From Siphonodentalium dalli (taxonomy: Eukaryota; Mollusca; Scaphopoda; Gadilida; Siphonodentaliidae), in the NCBI GenBank assembly GCA_032622095.1, contig CP136069.1, forward strand, positions 124,515,450 through 124,579,449: a stretch of 64,000 nucleotides of DNA. Direction: 5' to 3'. How positions within the stretch are numbered: position 1 is the first letter of the stretch; each line of letters opens with the position of its first letter. Under the pieces are notes generated by a model. That model had not been told where the DNA came from and searched no databases. It saw only the letters and a list, made by a program, of their open reading frames with translations. The translations under genes were made by a program, and so were the position numbers. This document shows, piece by piece, positions 22,490 to 33,430 of the stretch.

Positions 22490-23090
22490 ATCTTGAAACG
22501 TCCAAACCTAAACGGGTATCCGACAGTGGTCGTCAACCATGATAAATTTCATAATGATCCGATCAAAGATACGACTTGCAGTCCGTGCCAAAGGATTTTG
22601 TCATGCAAAGAGTAAAATCCAATATGGCTGCCGGCGGCCATGTGTCATGGCCGAATGATCCAAAAAATGACTCATTCCCATCTACATGTCAATATTAACA
22701 TCCGCGACAAATTTCATGATGATCCGACCAAAGGAACGACCTGTAGCCAGTGCCAAATGATTTAGTCATGCAAAGAATAAAATCAAAGATGGCTGCCGGC
22801 GGCCATGTTTGATATGGCCGAATGAGCCCAAGATTACTCGTTCACATCTACATGTCAATATTAACATCCATGACAAATTTCATGATGATCAGACAAACAG
22901 TACGGCATGTAGCCCGTGCTAATGGATTGCATTTTGATATCCAAGATGGCCGCAGGCAGCCATGTTTTTTGCCGAATGACCCAAAAAATGACTCGCCCCC
23001 ATCTACATGTCAATGTTAACAGCCATGACAAATTAATTTCATAATGATCCGACCAAAGGTACGACCTATAGCGAGTGTTAATGGAAATTG
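22490..23090. repeat. Tandem repeat of about 160-170 bp, four units
   Basis: Units begin near 22538, 22707, 22871 and 23027 with GACAAATTTCATGATGATCC. They contain AAGATGGCTGCCGGCGGCCA and CCATCTACATGTCAATATTA. Similarity between units is perhaps 80-85 percent by eye. A related AAGATGGC-containing stretch lies at 41.02-41.21 kb. Confidence 0.75.
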
Positions 23091-24589
23091 TTGTTAATGG
23101 ACAGACTGATTACTTAATAAAACTGACTTTTCAAAGGGTGAATAAATTGAGAAGCGGATAAATCAGCTAGTTTATATTCCACAGAAAGCTAGCCCAATGG
23201 GATACAGTTGAAGTACTAGGTAATCAGTTGTGGTATATATCAATCATCTGAATAATCTGCTTCAAAATTCTACCTTGTTTGAATTGCATTGAAAATCCCA
23301 AGGGACTGGATTCGATCTTCTGTGTTAATCACTATATGGTCACTTGTGAGTGATTACAGTGAAAAGGTAAGTGTAGGCTTATTAATAACTGCGATTGTAT
23401 GCATTTTCATCATGTTCATATATTGAGCATATCTGTTGAAGTGTCCTCCAAAATTAGTTCGCCCCCCCCCCCCCCCGCCCCTCCACTGGCCTTTCTTACT
23501 TCCGACCTCCCAGCACTCATGATATGGCTTGATAAAGACGGGACACTATTGACACACATGATTGCCCTCACCATCATAACCACCAACGTGCACTAGTTCA
23601 CTATGACATTGTTAGATTAACCTGATATCTTTTGCAGATGGATGTCCGCCTAATATGCAGGGTTCGCGCTGCCACTTGCAATAGCAAAAATAATTCACGT
23701 TTTGCAAACAAATATTCTTATTTGGAAAAAGTTTTGGCAAGTCACTATTTAATTCCTCACGAAAAACTGGTCAATCAATACGATTTATTCCAGGAAACTC
23801 TTACAATTTAATAGTATTAGTGGCGTTTAGTAAGGTTTTGAAACGTTAACACATCTATCAAGATCCAGTTAATCTGATATAATTAGTATCGACGGTGAGG
23901 GGATTACTAGTATTGATGGTGGTCAGGTGGTGTTTGCATAGCTAATCCTCTTTTGATTTGCCATTTTGATGAAGCAACCCTTGTAAAATGTTATTAAGTT
24001 ATTTTGTGATAAACCACAATGGAGAGAAGAGAATAATTATTAACTAACTGCTTTCCTATCGGGTCGTTCCAAAAGCGATTGTCGAAATATAGGACTCAGT
24101 GTTGCAGAAACTGATACTATATATCCGTGATAGCATTTGACAATTTCTAAAATAATTCGCCAAAAATATTTTCAATCGGCAAAATTTAAATTTCGGGCGA
24201 GCGCGGACCTTGCTAATAAGGTTCCAGACAGTAACTTTTAAATCATGTTCAATTCAATTTCCATAAATAAAATTGATTTGTGAAAAAACAATCGTGTTGT
24301 ATGTCTCATGTTTATGTATACATGATACCATTTATCGTGTAACAGCATGTGTGATCGAAATCGTTTGCGGCAATACTTGTAGAATAGGGAATTCACTGCA
24401 TGACAGATGTAAGTGGTCTCTCAGATTTATTGGACTACCTACTAATCCGTATAATTTAAATTTAATGTAACCACTTTTATAGATATGAAAGAATGTCCAG
24501 GGTAGGTCGACAGTTCAGAGATGGGTACCAAGAAGTCTTAAATAGCTCCCAAGAAGCTACCACAAACAGGTAATAGTGCTGATAACGTT
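23091..24589. other. No recognisable gene
   Basis: Unique AT-rich sequence with a C homopolymer at about 23461-23476. Nothing else supported. Confidence 0.5.
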
Positions 24590-24725
24590 GGTACCATGCT
24601 GATAACGTTGGTAATGATGCTGATAACGTTGGTAATGATGCTGATAACGTTGGTAATGATGCTGATAACGTTGGTAATGATGCTGATAACGTTGGTAATG
24701 ATGCTGATAACGTTGGTAATGATGT
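24590..24725. repeat. 21-bp minisatellite, six to seven units
   Basis: Near-identical units of GCTGATAACGTTGGTAATGA plus T. The period of 21 keeps a frame open (ITNVISI repeated) on the minus strand. The words flanking the array (TTTTTCTGGCGAATATACCA) also occur, with a single unit-like AACGTTGGTAATG, near 26190-26235. Confidence 0.85.
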
Positions 24726-25619
24726 ATTGTGTTTTTTCTGGCGAATATACCATTACAGTGATGTGAAACACTCCGGTAAGGCGAACAAGCAGAAATTGAG
24801 AATGATCTTGCTTAAAGTAATTATTGTTTACGAATATTACTCAAGCTGACAACACGTACCGTCATTCTTATATATACAATCGACGTCGTTTTCCAGCATC
24901 TGTCGGCGTATGAAAGTGTCTGATGCCGAATTACATACATGTACTGTATAATTTCGCTAAGCGAAATTATCGTAATTATGTAGTAAAACTATACCAAAAT
25001 GATACTGAAAAATGGGAAATTGGGTCGAGAATAAATTGGGCGACCGACCGGAAGTTCACACACACAATTCGATCTCCGCTTCCAATGTTCAACAAACTCG
25101 ACAGGTAAAGGTTCATTCTATGCTCTCGTAGCCACTGTCATGTCATATTAGTATATATTGGCACGAAGCTGGATAAATGCTAATACTAATGGTGGAATAG
25201 ATAAGTAACACCTTCCTTTATCCCCAACTAAAGTATCGCATTTCATAGTTTCTCTGATCAGTCTAATTCGTTAATGTTGTCTTCACGGAATGGTAACTAT
25301 GGACGCGTTTAGGAAATGACGTCATGATGTGGGGCGACCGTTGGTATATGTCGCCCAATTTCTTAAGGTATCACTGCGCGTTGTGATGCGGGGAATGACA
25401 TTTCCCTCGGCTGATAGAGATGTCGCTACCAAGTGTATCTAAGGGCATTGACCAATCGAATGCACGAATTTAAGCGCAAGCAAACGTAGTAATTATATAT
25501 TAATTAAAGGCAACGACTCCCGATGGCGAAATCATTTGTATACTAACTTATCAATTTCACGCATCCGAATAAGTCCATAATGTTTTTAAATAAAAAAAAA
25601 TCATACTGTTATCTCTAAA
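24726..25619. other. No recognisable feature
   Basis: No gene, splice-flanked exon or repeat that I can support. Confidence 0.5.
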
Positions 25620-26815
25620 TTGGGCCAAGTTCAGAAAAAACGAGACGCACTAACATTGAAATTCGATGTCATAGGCTAATGGAACCAATTCACTTTCCAG
25701 GTCAAACTACTCCTGGTTGCAAATTTTCGGCTCCATCGGCCAAAGAATTTCGGAAGTGCATGGCTTTCAAACAAACATGGAGATTCGGGGAAACGGACAT
25801 GTGTCGATTCCGTTTCCCATTGCATCTGGATGCCGTTTTTCGCTGAGTTATTGGGATTTAAAATATATAGCATTGGGTCATGCATAAACCGGTTCATTTT
25901 TCTAGTAAATTAGGGTGAAATATTTCTCTATGCGGCGTCAGCACTTAGAAAATGAGATGAAGGATAAAAATGTTCCAATGGGTACAATGAAGCAATCTAA
26001 AAACAACAGGTAATGCTGCTGAAAGGTTTTTTTTAGTTTAATTTCTTTCTTCCAGTGTCAATTAGTTTGATGTCATTCAACACTCACTTGACTTGTCTGT
26101 GGTCTTTTGGTTGGGGTGGATGACTGATAGCTCAATCGGTAAAGTGCCTTGATCTGCTGTCAGGCTATTCTCCTTTGACGTTCAATGTCAACGTTGGTAA
26201 TGTTGGGTGATGGTGATTTCTGGTGGAAATACCATTAAATACAAAATCTCTCAAATGGGCCAAGTTCAGAAAAAAACTGGCGCACAACAATGAAATGCAA
26301 TGTCATAAGCCAACGGAAACAATTCACTTTCCATGTGAAACTATTCCCGATAGCAAATATTCGGCTCGATTGGCCAAAGAACTTCGTTAGTGCTATTAAC
26401 ATTTGACGTACACATTTGCATTGATTAGTTTGAATCCCCTTGTGAATTTACTCAGATCCCCATTTTCTGCTAGAGTTTGCAAAAATTGCCTTATTTGCTT
26501 TATGACCAAGAAGAGGGTTCATCGTCGTTGGTTATGTTGATTGTGGTTTTTCTCCCGAATATACTATTAAGTACAAAATACCATACAGATATATATATAA
26601 TGGGCCAAGTTCAGAAAAAAACATGGGCGCACTAAAATTTAAATGCAACGTGTCATTGGCCAACAGCACAAATTCACTTTCCATGGCAAACTACTCCTGG
26701 TTGCGAAATTTTGGATCGATCGGCCAAAGATTTTCGAAGTGCATGACTTGCAAACAACCATGGATAATCAGAGAAACCCACCAATGCGGACCCGGTTTTC
26801 CAATGGATTCGGAAA
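25620..26815 (+). repeat. Three diverged copies of a repeat of about 180 bp
   Basis: GGGCCAAGTTCAGAAAAAA starts copies near 25622, 26258 and 26603. Each continues with AATTCACTTTCCA, AAACTA(C/T)TCCTGGTTGC and ATCGGCCAAAGA(A/T)TTTCG. Copies are 350-640 bp apart, with other repeat material between them. Open frames inside them show no known domain. Confidence 0.7.
26118..26195 (+). repeat. tRNA-like SINE head, degenerate
   Basis: TAGCTCAATCGGTAAAGTGC resembles a pol III A box, and GACGTTCAATGTC about 35 bases on resembles a decayed B box. No complete cloverleaf can be drawn, so this is at best a SINE remnant. Confidence 0.3.
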
Positions 26816-26879
26816 TATAAATATAAAACATGCGTCATGAGTAAACTGCTCCATTATTTTCCTCACCTGATATGAAGGA

Positions 26880-27780
26880 TACGCAAGAGCTATAGTGATC
26901 ACTTGTTATCCGTCCTCCGTCCTCCGTTCGTTCATTGGTCAACTAGTTGCAAAAATTACTTTTCCAAAATAAGTGAGCCGATTCAGCTGAAATTTCGTAT
27001 GGGGCTTTGCTATGTGATTAGAGCTCAGATCTGTTTATCAGGGACTGCTCGCATAATTAGCGGTCAGGTTGGAGGTGAAACAATAAAATAACTAGGTGGA
27101 ATCTGTTCATATTTGGTATAGAACATTGCTTTGGCCATGGTTTTTAAATGTTCAAGGCATCATGCTGGCCTTAACTTCAAGGGCCGTTGGGTCCTTTGAC
27201 AATTAACACTGAATTTAATTTTTTTGAATTGTTTAATGCATAAAGCCACCATTTAAGGTGGAACATACACGAACATATATACACTATATACATAAGATAT
27301 TTCAATAAGCATTTTGGCATCATACTACATATGGATTATATAAGTAATCAACTCAACTCAACCCTTTGGAGGTTTTCCTTATATCAGTAGCTGAGGGCCC
27401 TAGATTACTAAGTTGACAAGTTAATTTTTTTTCTCATGCGATCTTTTGTATAACACATATTTCGGCGATTTTAGGGAGCTAGCGGCCATAGGGTCCCGAT
27501 GGCATGGGTTCCAAATACAGGTACCAAAAATAGGATTGAAGCTAATAAATATTCAAAAACCTTCTTATATGTCTTAAGACTGAAATTCTTTCATTCTTGG
27601 TATATGGCTTTGTTGATGTGTGTCTTTGGTATGAGCCCATGTTTCTAATTTGTCCAGGGCATAATGGTGGCCTTAAATTAAAGGGGCCTTTGAAAATTAA
27701 CACTGAACCATATGGAGATGTTCGCAATCTCAGGCCCTAGTTATCGTAAATAGGGGAAGAAATTATCTCTATGCGGCGTC
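26880..27780. repeat. Diverged direct repeat pair in otherwise unremarkable sequence
   Basis: 27150-27215 (GGCCTTAACTTCAAGGGCC, GACAATTAACACTGAA) recurs at 27668-27715 (GGCCTTAAATTAAAGGGGCC, GAAAATTAACACTGAA). The word TCTCTATGCGGCGTCAGCAC occurs at both 25925 and 27766. CCGTCCTCCGTCCTCCGTTC near 26910 is a short tandem. Confidence 0.5.
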
Positions 27781-27977
27781 AGCACTAGAGACATGGGTGA
27801 TCCATAGAAAAGACTATCGTGCTGATTGTGTTTTTATTTTTTAAGCCACTGACATTTAAGTTTGTGTCTTTCGGGTTACCACATCCATTAATGTTATAAT
27901 AAGGGGCCATACCCTTTGTATGGGACCAAGGATGACATGTTGTTCTGTTTAAAACACTCAACTATTCAATTTTTCAG

Positions 27978-28396
27978 TCAAACGAGTCCACTGGACAGCT
28001 GAAGAGGAAAAATAAATAGAAGAGTATTTCAAAGGTTTTTTCTATTTCACCACTTCAAAGCAGTGTCCGGGTTTAAAGGATTGCTATAAAGTCACAAGCC
28101 TTAGTAAAGCAAAAGGGCAGAGTGCCGGAATACTATGTAGGCGCTCATGAGAAACCATAAAATAGAAAGTTTCCCGTGTGATAATTGTTCGGAAAGCAAT
28201 AGAATATTCCAAGTTAACTGCATCCAGATTGTATCTCAAAATATGTGTTCGAATCAAACGAGTTCACTGGACAGCCGAAGAGGAAAAAGAAATAGAAGAA
28301 TATTTCAAAGGCACGGATGGCCTTCGCTGTGGGTATGCTGTTCAAATATTCACACCCGTTAAAGCTGCCATAAACAGAAAGAATATTAAAATATAG
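27978..28396 (+). pseudogene. Duplicated SANT/Myb-like exon remnant
   Basis: After a good acceptor-like tract (CAATTTTTCAG, ending at 27977), the frame reads KRVHWTAEEEK, a stop, then IEEYFKGFFYFTTSKQCPG and LKDCYKV. From 28254 a second copy reads RVHWTAEEEKEIEEYFKG without the stop but with an unrelated end. 'R..WT.EE...+..+F........PG..+C' occurs in uncharacterised metazoan proteins linked to transposon-like genes. The first copy is broken by a TAA and the second is truncated. Confidence 0.4.
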
Positions 28397-29307
28397 ACAT
28401 ATTTTGTTCTTCTACCAATCATAAATATCGCGTAAATCGTATGTTATTGTCAGGTTCTGTAACATTGTATTTGAATTGTCTAAAGCTCCCATGCCATGTG
28501 TAGCTATCCCATCTGTTTGTGAATGTCAGTGTTCGGTGGCATGTGAAATTGCTCTTCGTCTGTGTTCTGTTTTGCTATAGTGTGTCCACATGTCCGTGTC
28601 CTGGTGTGATAAGTCCTTCTCATTTGTTACGCCCTATGGGTGTTTACCGAAAGGCTGATCTGGCCGTGTCAATGGAGCTATGGGGATATCTCGCAGAACA
28701 CATTTCGGGTTTCACACGATACGAGTTATTTTAGGAAATAGGATTTGAAATTAGCTATATTACGAACCGGTTAGACTTTTTGCAGGATGTATGTATTCGC
28801 GGATGTTTCTTCGTGGATGCCTCATTGTTACAGTATATATGCACCTTTTGTGACCGCGTTAATTGCGTTCAATATGTAGGTGTGAACAATGGCTGGGCCA
28901 CTCTTCAAGATTTCATTGCGAAACACAATGCATAATATAACAGCTAACATTGCTGATGAAGTATGTCTAAGTTGGAATATAGACTAAAGTGTGTGTTTAA
29001 TCCGATTAGTAGATTTTTTGTCCATATTTAGAGACTTTCTCGTGTGGTGAATGAGAAACCTGCAGTGATAATATTTTACCGTAGCTGTTGTAATAATTTG
29101 AAAGATTATTTGTTTTAACGGAATACATGAAGCCAATATATATTTTATATACTTTTTTTTATAAAGAACGTTTATCAAAAAAAAATTCGCTTAGTTTTGA
29201 ATTCACATACTTTGAACTCACGCACCTTGCTGCGCGAATAACACTGACACAAATATTTTCAAAATAGCCTTGAAACTGATATGTATGATACGATACATGT
29301 GTATTTT
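28397..29307. other. No supported gene
   Basis: A frame of about 70 codons at 28519-28734 includes a hydrophobic segment (LLFVCVLFCYSV) followed by cysteines, but starts weakly and matches nothing I know. The rest is AT-rich. Confidence 0.4.
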
Positions 29308-30215
29308 AAAGCCACATGGTGGTTTCCCTCCGAAATACACCTAATAATATTCGCTTTTGAATTTGTTCCGCTATGGTAATAGGTCGATAAATAACTCAAC
29401 TACGGTACCTTCTACGAGCATTATGTGTCCCAAAAAAGACGCTTTGATGTCATGAAAAATACAACTTTTAACACGATGTTTGGGTTCCAGACAAAAACAG
29501 TCATTTGCATGGCATGGGACAGAAAAGAGTGTTCCGTGTTGGACAATTCCCGATATGGCACAAATAAAGAGCGTTTGTTTCTCTGCTGTGCGAAAATTTG
29601 GAAAGTGAGAAAATGGCTGCGACCGTTGCAAGTATTTTTTCAGAGCATACGCAGTCGCTGTATCAATAATTCATGTTTTCGTTAAAGGTACTCAACCCGT
29701 AAAGAGGGTCCCCATCTCAACAGATTCCGACAACAACAATCCGATCGGAGGGTCCTATATTACTATTTCTTTGGCTTTGGGGGTAAAAAATATTTGATTC
29801 GAGTCGAGGAACCCATCAAACAAAGCTCAGAGTTATTAGATATTGATTTTTGAAATTTGTTATAAACTCGAGATCAGTACTACTAACTGCCGTAATCTGC
29901 TCTGGATGTGTTCTCCAAATCTATTCAAACAGACAAGGATGGATAACTCTAAAATCAAGTGGTAATTTTAACGTAATTTTGACTGAGTTCTGGGCCAGAT
30001 AGTATTCCCGATAATGAAAAATAATAGATTTCTAAAATCGATATCTAACAAATCTGAGCTTTGATGGGTGACTTCCTCGACTCGAATCAAATATTTTTGA
30101 CCCCCGAAGCCATTGAAATAGTAATTGAGAGGAGTTTTATCGGGTTGAGTACCTTTAACCTATCTGTAATACTTCATTCCAAATTACGTAGATACAGTTT
30201 GGAGGCTCATGTGAG
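29308..30215 (+). repeat. Dispersed repeat D, copy 2, split by an insertion
   Basis: 29308-29550 and 30165-30215 correspond to the single block at 8320-8620 (CACGATGTTTGGGTTCC; AATTACGTAGATACAGTTT). The TTAA-flanked element at 29682-30158 and some extra sequence interrupt it. Confidence 0.65.
29682..30158. mobile_element. TTAA-flanked foldback element, family E
   Basis: TTAA at 29682-29685 and 30155-30158 flanks 469 bp. Its termini AGGTACTCAACCCG and CGGGTTGAGTACCT are perfect inverted repeats. Complementarity extends about 150 bp inward (AAATATTTGATTCGAGTCGA versus TCGACTCGAATCAAATATTT; CAAAGCTCAGA / TCTGAGCTTTG). Non-coding. A TTAA-specific transposase (piggyBac or Kolobok type) is implied. 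Confidence 0.8.
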
Positions 30216-31839
30216 CCATTGGAATGAACTCGAAGAAAATCACAAACGCGTAGGTCGATACAGCACATTGTTGGATGTATTTTAATTAGTTGGGTTTACT
30301 GTATACGATGTCACTCTAGACCTGTGGTACACGAAGACCTGAAATGTGTCTATTTCTTCACGCATTGCAACATCGAAGATGTGACCACGAATTATCGCTT
30401 TACATATGAATAATGGTGTTGAGATTGGTTCCCAACATGTAAATATAATTATAATTAGATATTCAGCACACCTCCCGTAATGTATGTAGCCCATTATCAC
30501 ACTCTCTTATTCTCCTTGTGGTATGTTATAAACTCAGGAGTCGTACTATTTTTCGCATACCAATGCGCGAAATTAAATACGAGTAAGGGAATGTAATTCA
30601 GACAGACTTCAGCTTAGAACAACAAAGAGCGTTTCTTGTTAATACATACATACCTGATATGGTAACATGAAGATCGTTTATTTTCGTCGTAAATTTGAAA
30701 ACCGCTGAAATTTTGCAAGGATACTAGAATTTATAAACGCTTGTAGGTCGGCATTTCGTGTATTTACCGAGTTTATGTTATAGGTCCTTACAAGTATAGA
30801 AATAATCTGAAGGTTCAGGGAGTCATGATCGTTTTGAATGCATGGTCCTGTTATTTTGAAGCAACATAAAAATTGCCAAACATTAGAGTCATGTGGTTTT
30901 CACACTGTACAGTAACATGGGGTTGTTTCGGTCAATGCTAATAGTTTTTAAATGTTATCTCCTAAACGATTGGTTGAGGGTTTAACGCCGTTTAGCCACT
31001 ATGCTATATCACGACCAAGAACAGAATCAAGCATAAAAAAGGACGTAGCGAAGCAACTGTGTATTTAAATTAGACAGTGGATTCGTTTAAAACAAGTAAG
31101 TACAAATGAAAGAACCCAAAAGGAAATCTTTCCGCTTGGAGACCGGAATATAAATTAAAGAACTGACTAGAATACAAGCACAATATATAGAACGCATAAA
31201 ACTAGTACAAGAATATATAATTAATAACAAATAATAACAATAAATTACCAAGGCTGCACATCGAAATATATAAATTTGTTCTAACATCAGTTTTGCGCTG
31301 ACAAGGTATATATAAAATTTGATGAATTGTGCATGAACCTTTATCAATGCGTCAAGCTGACGGTCGGGTGGGTGAACAAGAATGTCATCTTTCACCCAAC
31401 CGACAACTTCAATCCACAAATACTGTTTAGCGTCTTTCAGAGTTATTCGTTTCTCATTCAGCATCTGTTCAAACTTTTAAATTTCAAATATGAACCGCCC
31501 TTTCTGACAGTCGAAATGATTTATGTTTTGAAGCAACATGAATAGGATGTGTTGTGAAGCTTGCTCAATTTGAGTGCATTTTTTTGTAAATGTTACTTCG
31601 TATCGGTAAATGTTTCCATGGCCCGTGATACAAGGTCAGGAATCTGAGTGATATCGTCTGGTCAAATTGTGCTGTTTGCGATATGCTGATGATGTTGGTC
31701 GTCTGATTATTGTCCGTCTTTGTGGTGACATAAACACACTTTTTGTAGAAACGGCAGCAGAGTATGTGACTGATTGAATAGATGGCCGAGCACCAACTAT
31801 TTTCTTTGCATCGAAATAGGATAGAACAATGAATTTTTA
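30216..31839. other. No recognised gene
   Basis: A minus-strand frame of 125 codons (31464-31087) begins MLNEKRITLKDAKQYLWIEV and looks protein-like for about 50 residues, then becomes AT-driven. I do not recognise it. It lies just downstream of the gag-like remnant on the same strand and may belong to that element. The rest shows nothing. Confidence 0.35.
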
Positions 31840-32846
31840 ATTCATAGTCACATATGGGACATGCCCGATTGACAGTTATAACATTTTGTTGGTTTTGTGC
31901 AATCCTTATGGTCATGTCCAGAATCAGAACAGCGTGCACATATGGTTTCTTTGCTTTTACAATGTTCCTGACCATTACCAAATCGCTGATAGTTAACCCT
32001 TTACCCAACAGAACGGCCCTGTTCTAATGCATTCTCTTATATATGCGAGTCGACCATAGGTCGCCTCGCATATATAAGAGAATGCATTGGCTTAACACAT
32101 TAAAAATTATAAAATTGTTAAAGAATGTAAGATTTTTTTTTTTTAGGCCAATGCATTCTCTTATATATGCGAGGCGACCTATGGTCGACTCGCATATATA
32201 AGAGAATGCATTGGCACAGGGCATAACTGTAACCATCACAATGTGGTCAATGAGCCGGTTCCAATGATATCCATATTTGTATGGTTTTATTGAGACAGAC
32301 CCAAGATAATTTAGGCTGTTGCAGCTTTATTTGGCCGTTTTTGGCCGGTTTGTTGGGTAATGGGTTAAAGCGTCACAGTGGATTTGGAGCATATGTACTT
32401 AAATCTACATTCATGTTCTCAACCTTCAAAGCCGGTGGGTGTTCGCACCAATTGAAGGTAAGAAGATCCCTATCCAAAGGAACTTTTTGTCCATCAACTG
32501 TCTTTTAACTTATACGGACGTCTGTAACTCCATGTGGTGCCAACTCTGCCAATATCTCTGATTCAGAAGAATCAGCTGTATCGCGAGTTCTCAACACTGT
32601 TATGCTATTGTCAATGTCCTGTATATCTAAAAAAAGAAGAGCGTCATTGAATTCAATCAGAAGAGAGCCAATTAGTTGCCCAATTCTGATTGGTTTAACA
32701 TATTTTAATTGTCCAGCTATGCTTTGTACCGTTTTATCAATGACAAATAGAAGGTCTCTTGACATTCTGATCAAAACCAAGAATAGATAGACCTCAGCAT
32801 CAGTGGAACTTAGCGAGTTATCATTCTTTATTGTCCGCCGACCCAA
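31840..32846 (-). pseudogene. Non-LTR retrotransposon gag-like ORF1, interrupted
   Basis: The minus strand from 32846 reads FLVLIRMSRDLLFVIDKTVQ, LKYVKPIRIGQLIGSLLIEF, ILAELAPHGVTDVRIS, then (after a stop) DGQKVPLDRDLLTFNWCEHP and VDLSTYAPNPL. These are landmarks of jockey-type ORF1 proteins, where 'GVtdVrRi...TF......YiPNPlRCf.CQrFGH' leads into CCHC zinc knuckles. The knuckle part appears at 31990-31850: RFGNGQEHCKSKETICARC, SDSGHDHKDC, KCYNCQSG. The two parts are split by the TTAA element at 31993-32368. Stops at 32510 and 32378 show decay before or after that insertion. Confidence 0.75.
31993..32368. mobile_element. TTAA-flanked foldback element, family B, intact copy
   Basis: TTAA at 31993-31996 and 32365-32368 encloses 368 bp. 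Ends CCCTTTACCCAACA and TGTTGGGTAATGGG are inverted repeats starting with CCC. Inside are two near-perfect hairpins built from the same arm (CCAATGCATTCTCTTATATA plus TGCGAG), at about 32026-32078 and 32151-32213. They are inverted relative to each other, so the element can form one large or two small cruciforms. Insertion is exactly within the gag-like ORF1. Confidence 0.85.
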
Positions 32847-32871
32847 CGGGTTCGGAGGACTATTATAATCA

Positions 32872-33430
32872 GCACGTCCGTGCGTCCGTGCGTGCGTCCG
32901 TGCGTGCGTCCGATGATAACTTTAGTTATAGTGAACCAAATTAAATTAAATTTGGTATGTGGGTTTACTAGCAGAAAAGACAGGTCAAGTTTGAATTCTG
33001 GTTCCGTCTGCCAATTTTCACCAGAGTTATGCCCCTTTTTCGACTTAGAATTTTACCGTCTGTTAACATTTTTGGTTTCCGACCGATAACTCCAGTTTGG
33101 ATTATTTGATCTGAACCAAAGTTGGTATGTGTATTTCCCAGCTAAAGATACAGGCCAAGTTCGAATATGGGTTCCGTCCAATTATATTTACATGAGTTAC
33201 GGCCCTTTTTCGACTTAGAATTGGATTATTTGATCTGAACCAAGTTGATATGTGTCTTTCTCCCAGCAAAACACAGGTCAAGTTCGAATTCGGGTTCCGC
33301 CCGCCAATTTTCACCAGAGTTATGTCCCCTTTTGACTTATAATTTTTGCCAATTTGAGGTTTCCGGATGATAACTTTAGTAAATGTGTACTGAATTAAAT
33401 TAAATTTGGTATGTAGGTTTACTAGCACTA
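32872..33430 (+). repeat. Short CGTCCGTGCG tandem followed by repeat M, four units
   Basis: 32872-32912 alternates CGTCCGTGCG and CGTGCGTCCG. From 32920 four units start with GAACCAAATT / GAACCAAAGT / GAACCAAGTT / ACTGAATTAA followed by TGGTATGTG. They contain CAGGTCAAGTTCGAATTCGG, CCGCCAATTTTCACCAGAGT and TTATG(C/T)CCC. Unit spacing is 181, 124 and 152 bp. These are plus-strand relatives of the 11.4, 19.9 and 46.2-kb copies. Confidence 0.75.

Noticed and set aside
28519-28734. Short frame with a hydrophobic stretch and cysteines, possibly a secreted peptide.
   Set aside because: The start codon is weak, no family is recognised and the context is repeat-rich; insufficient support.
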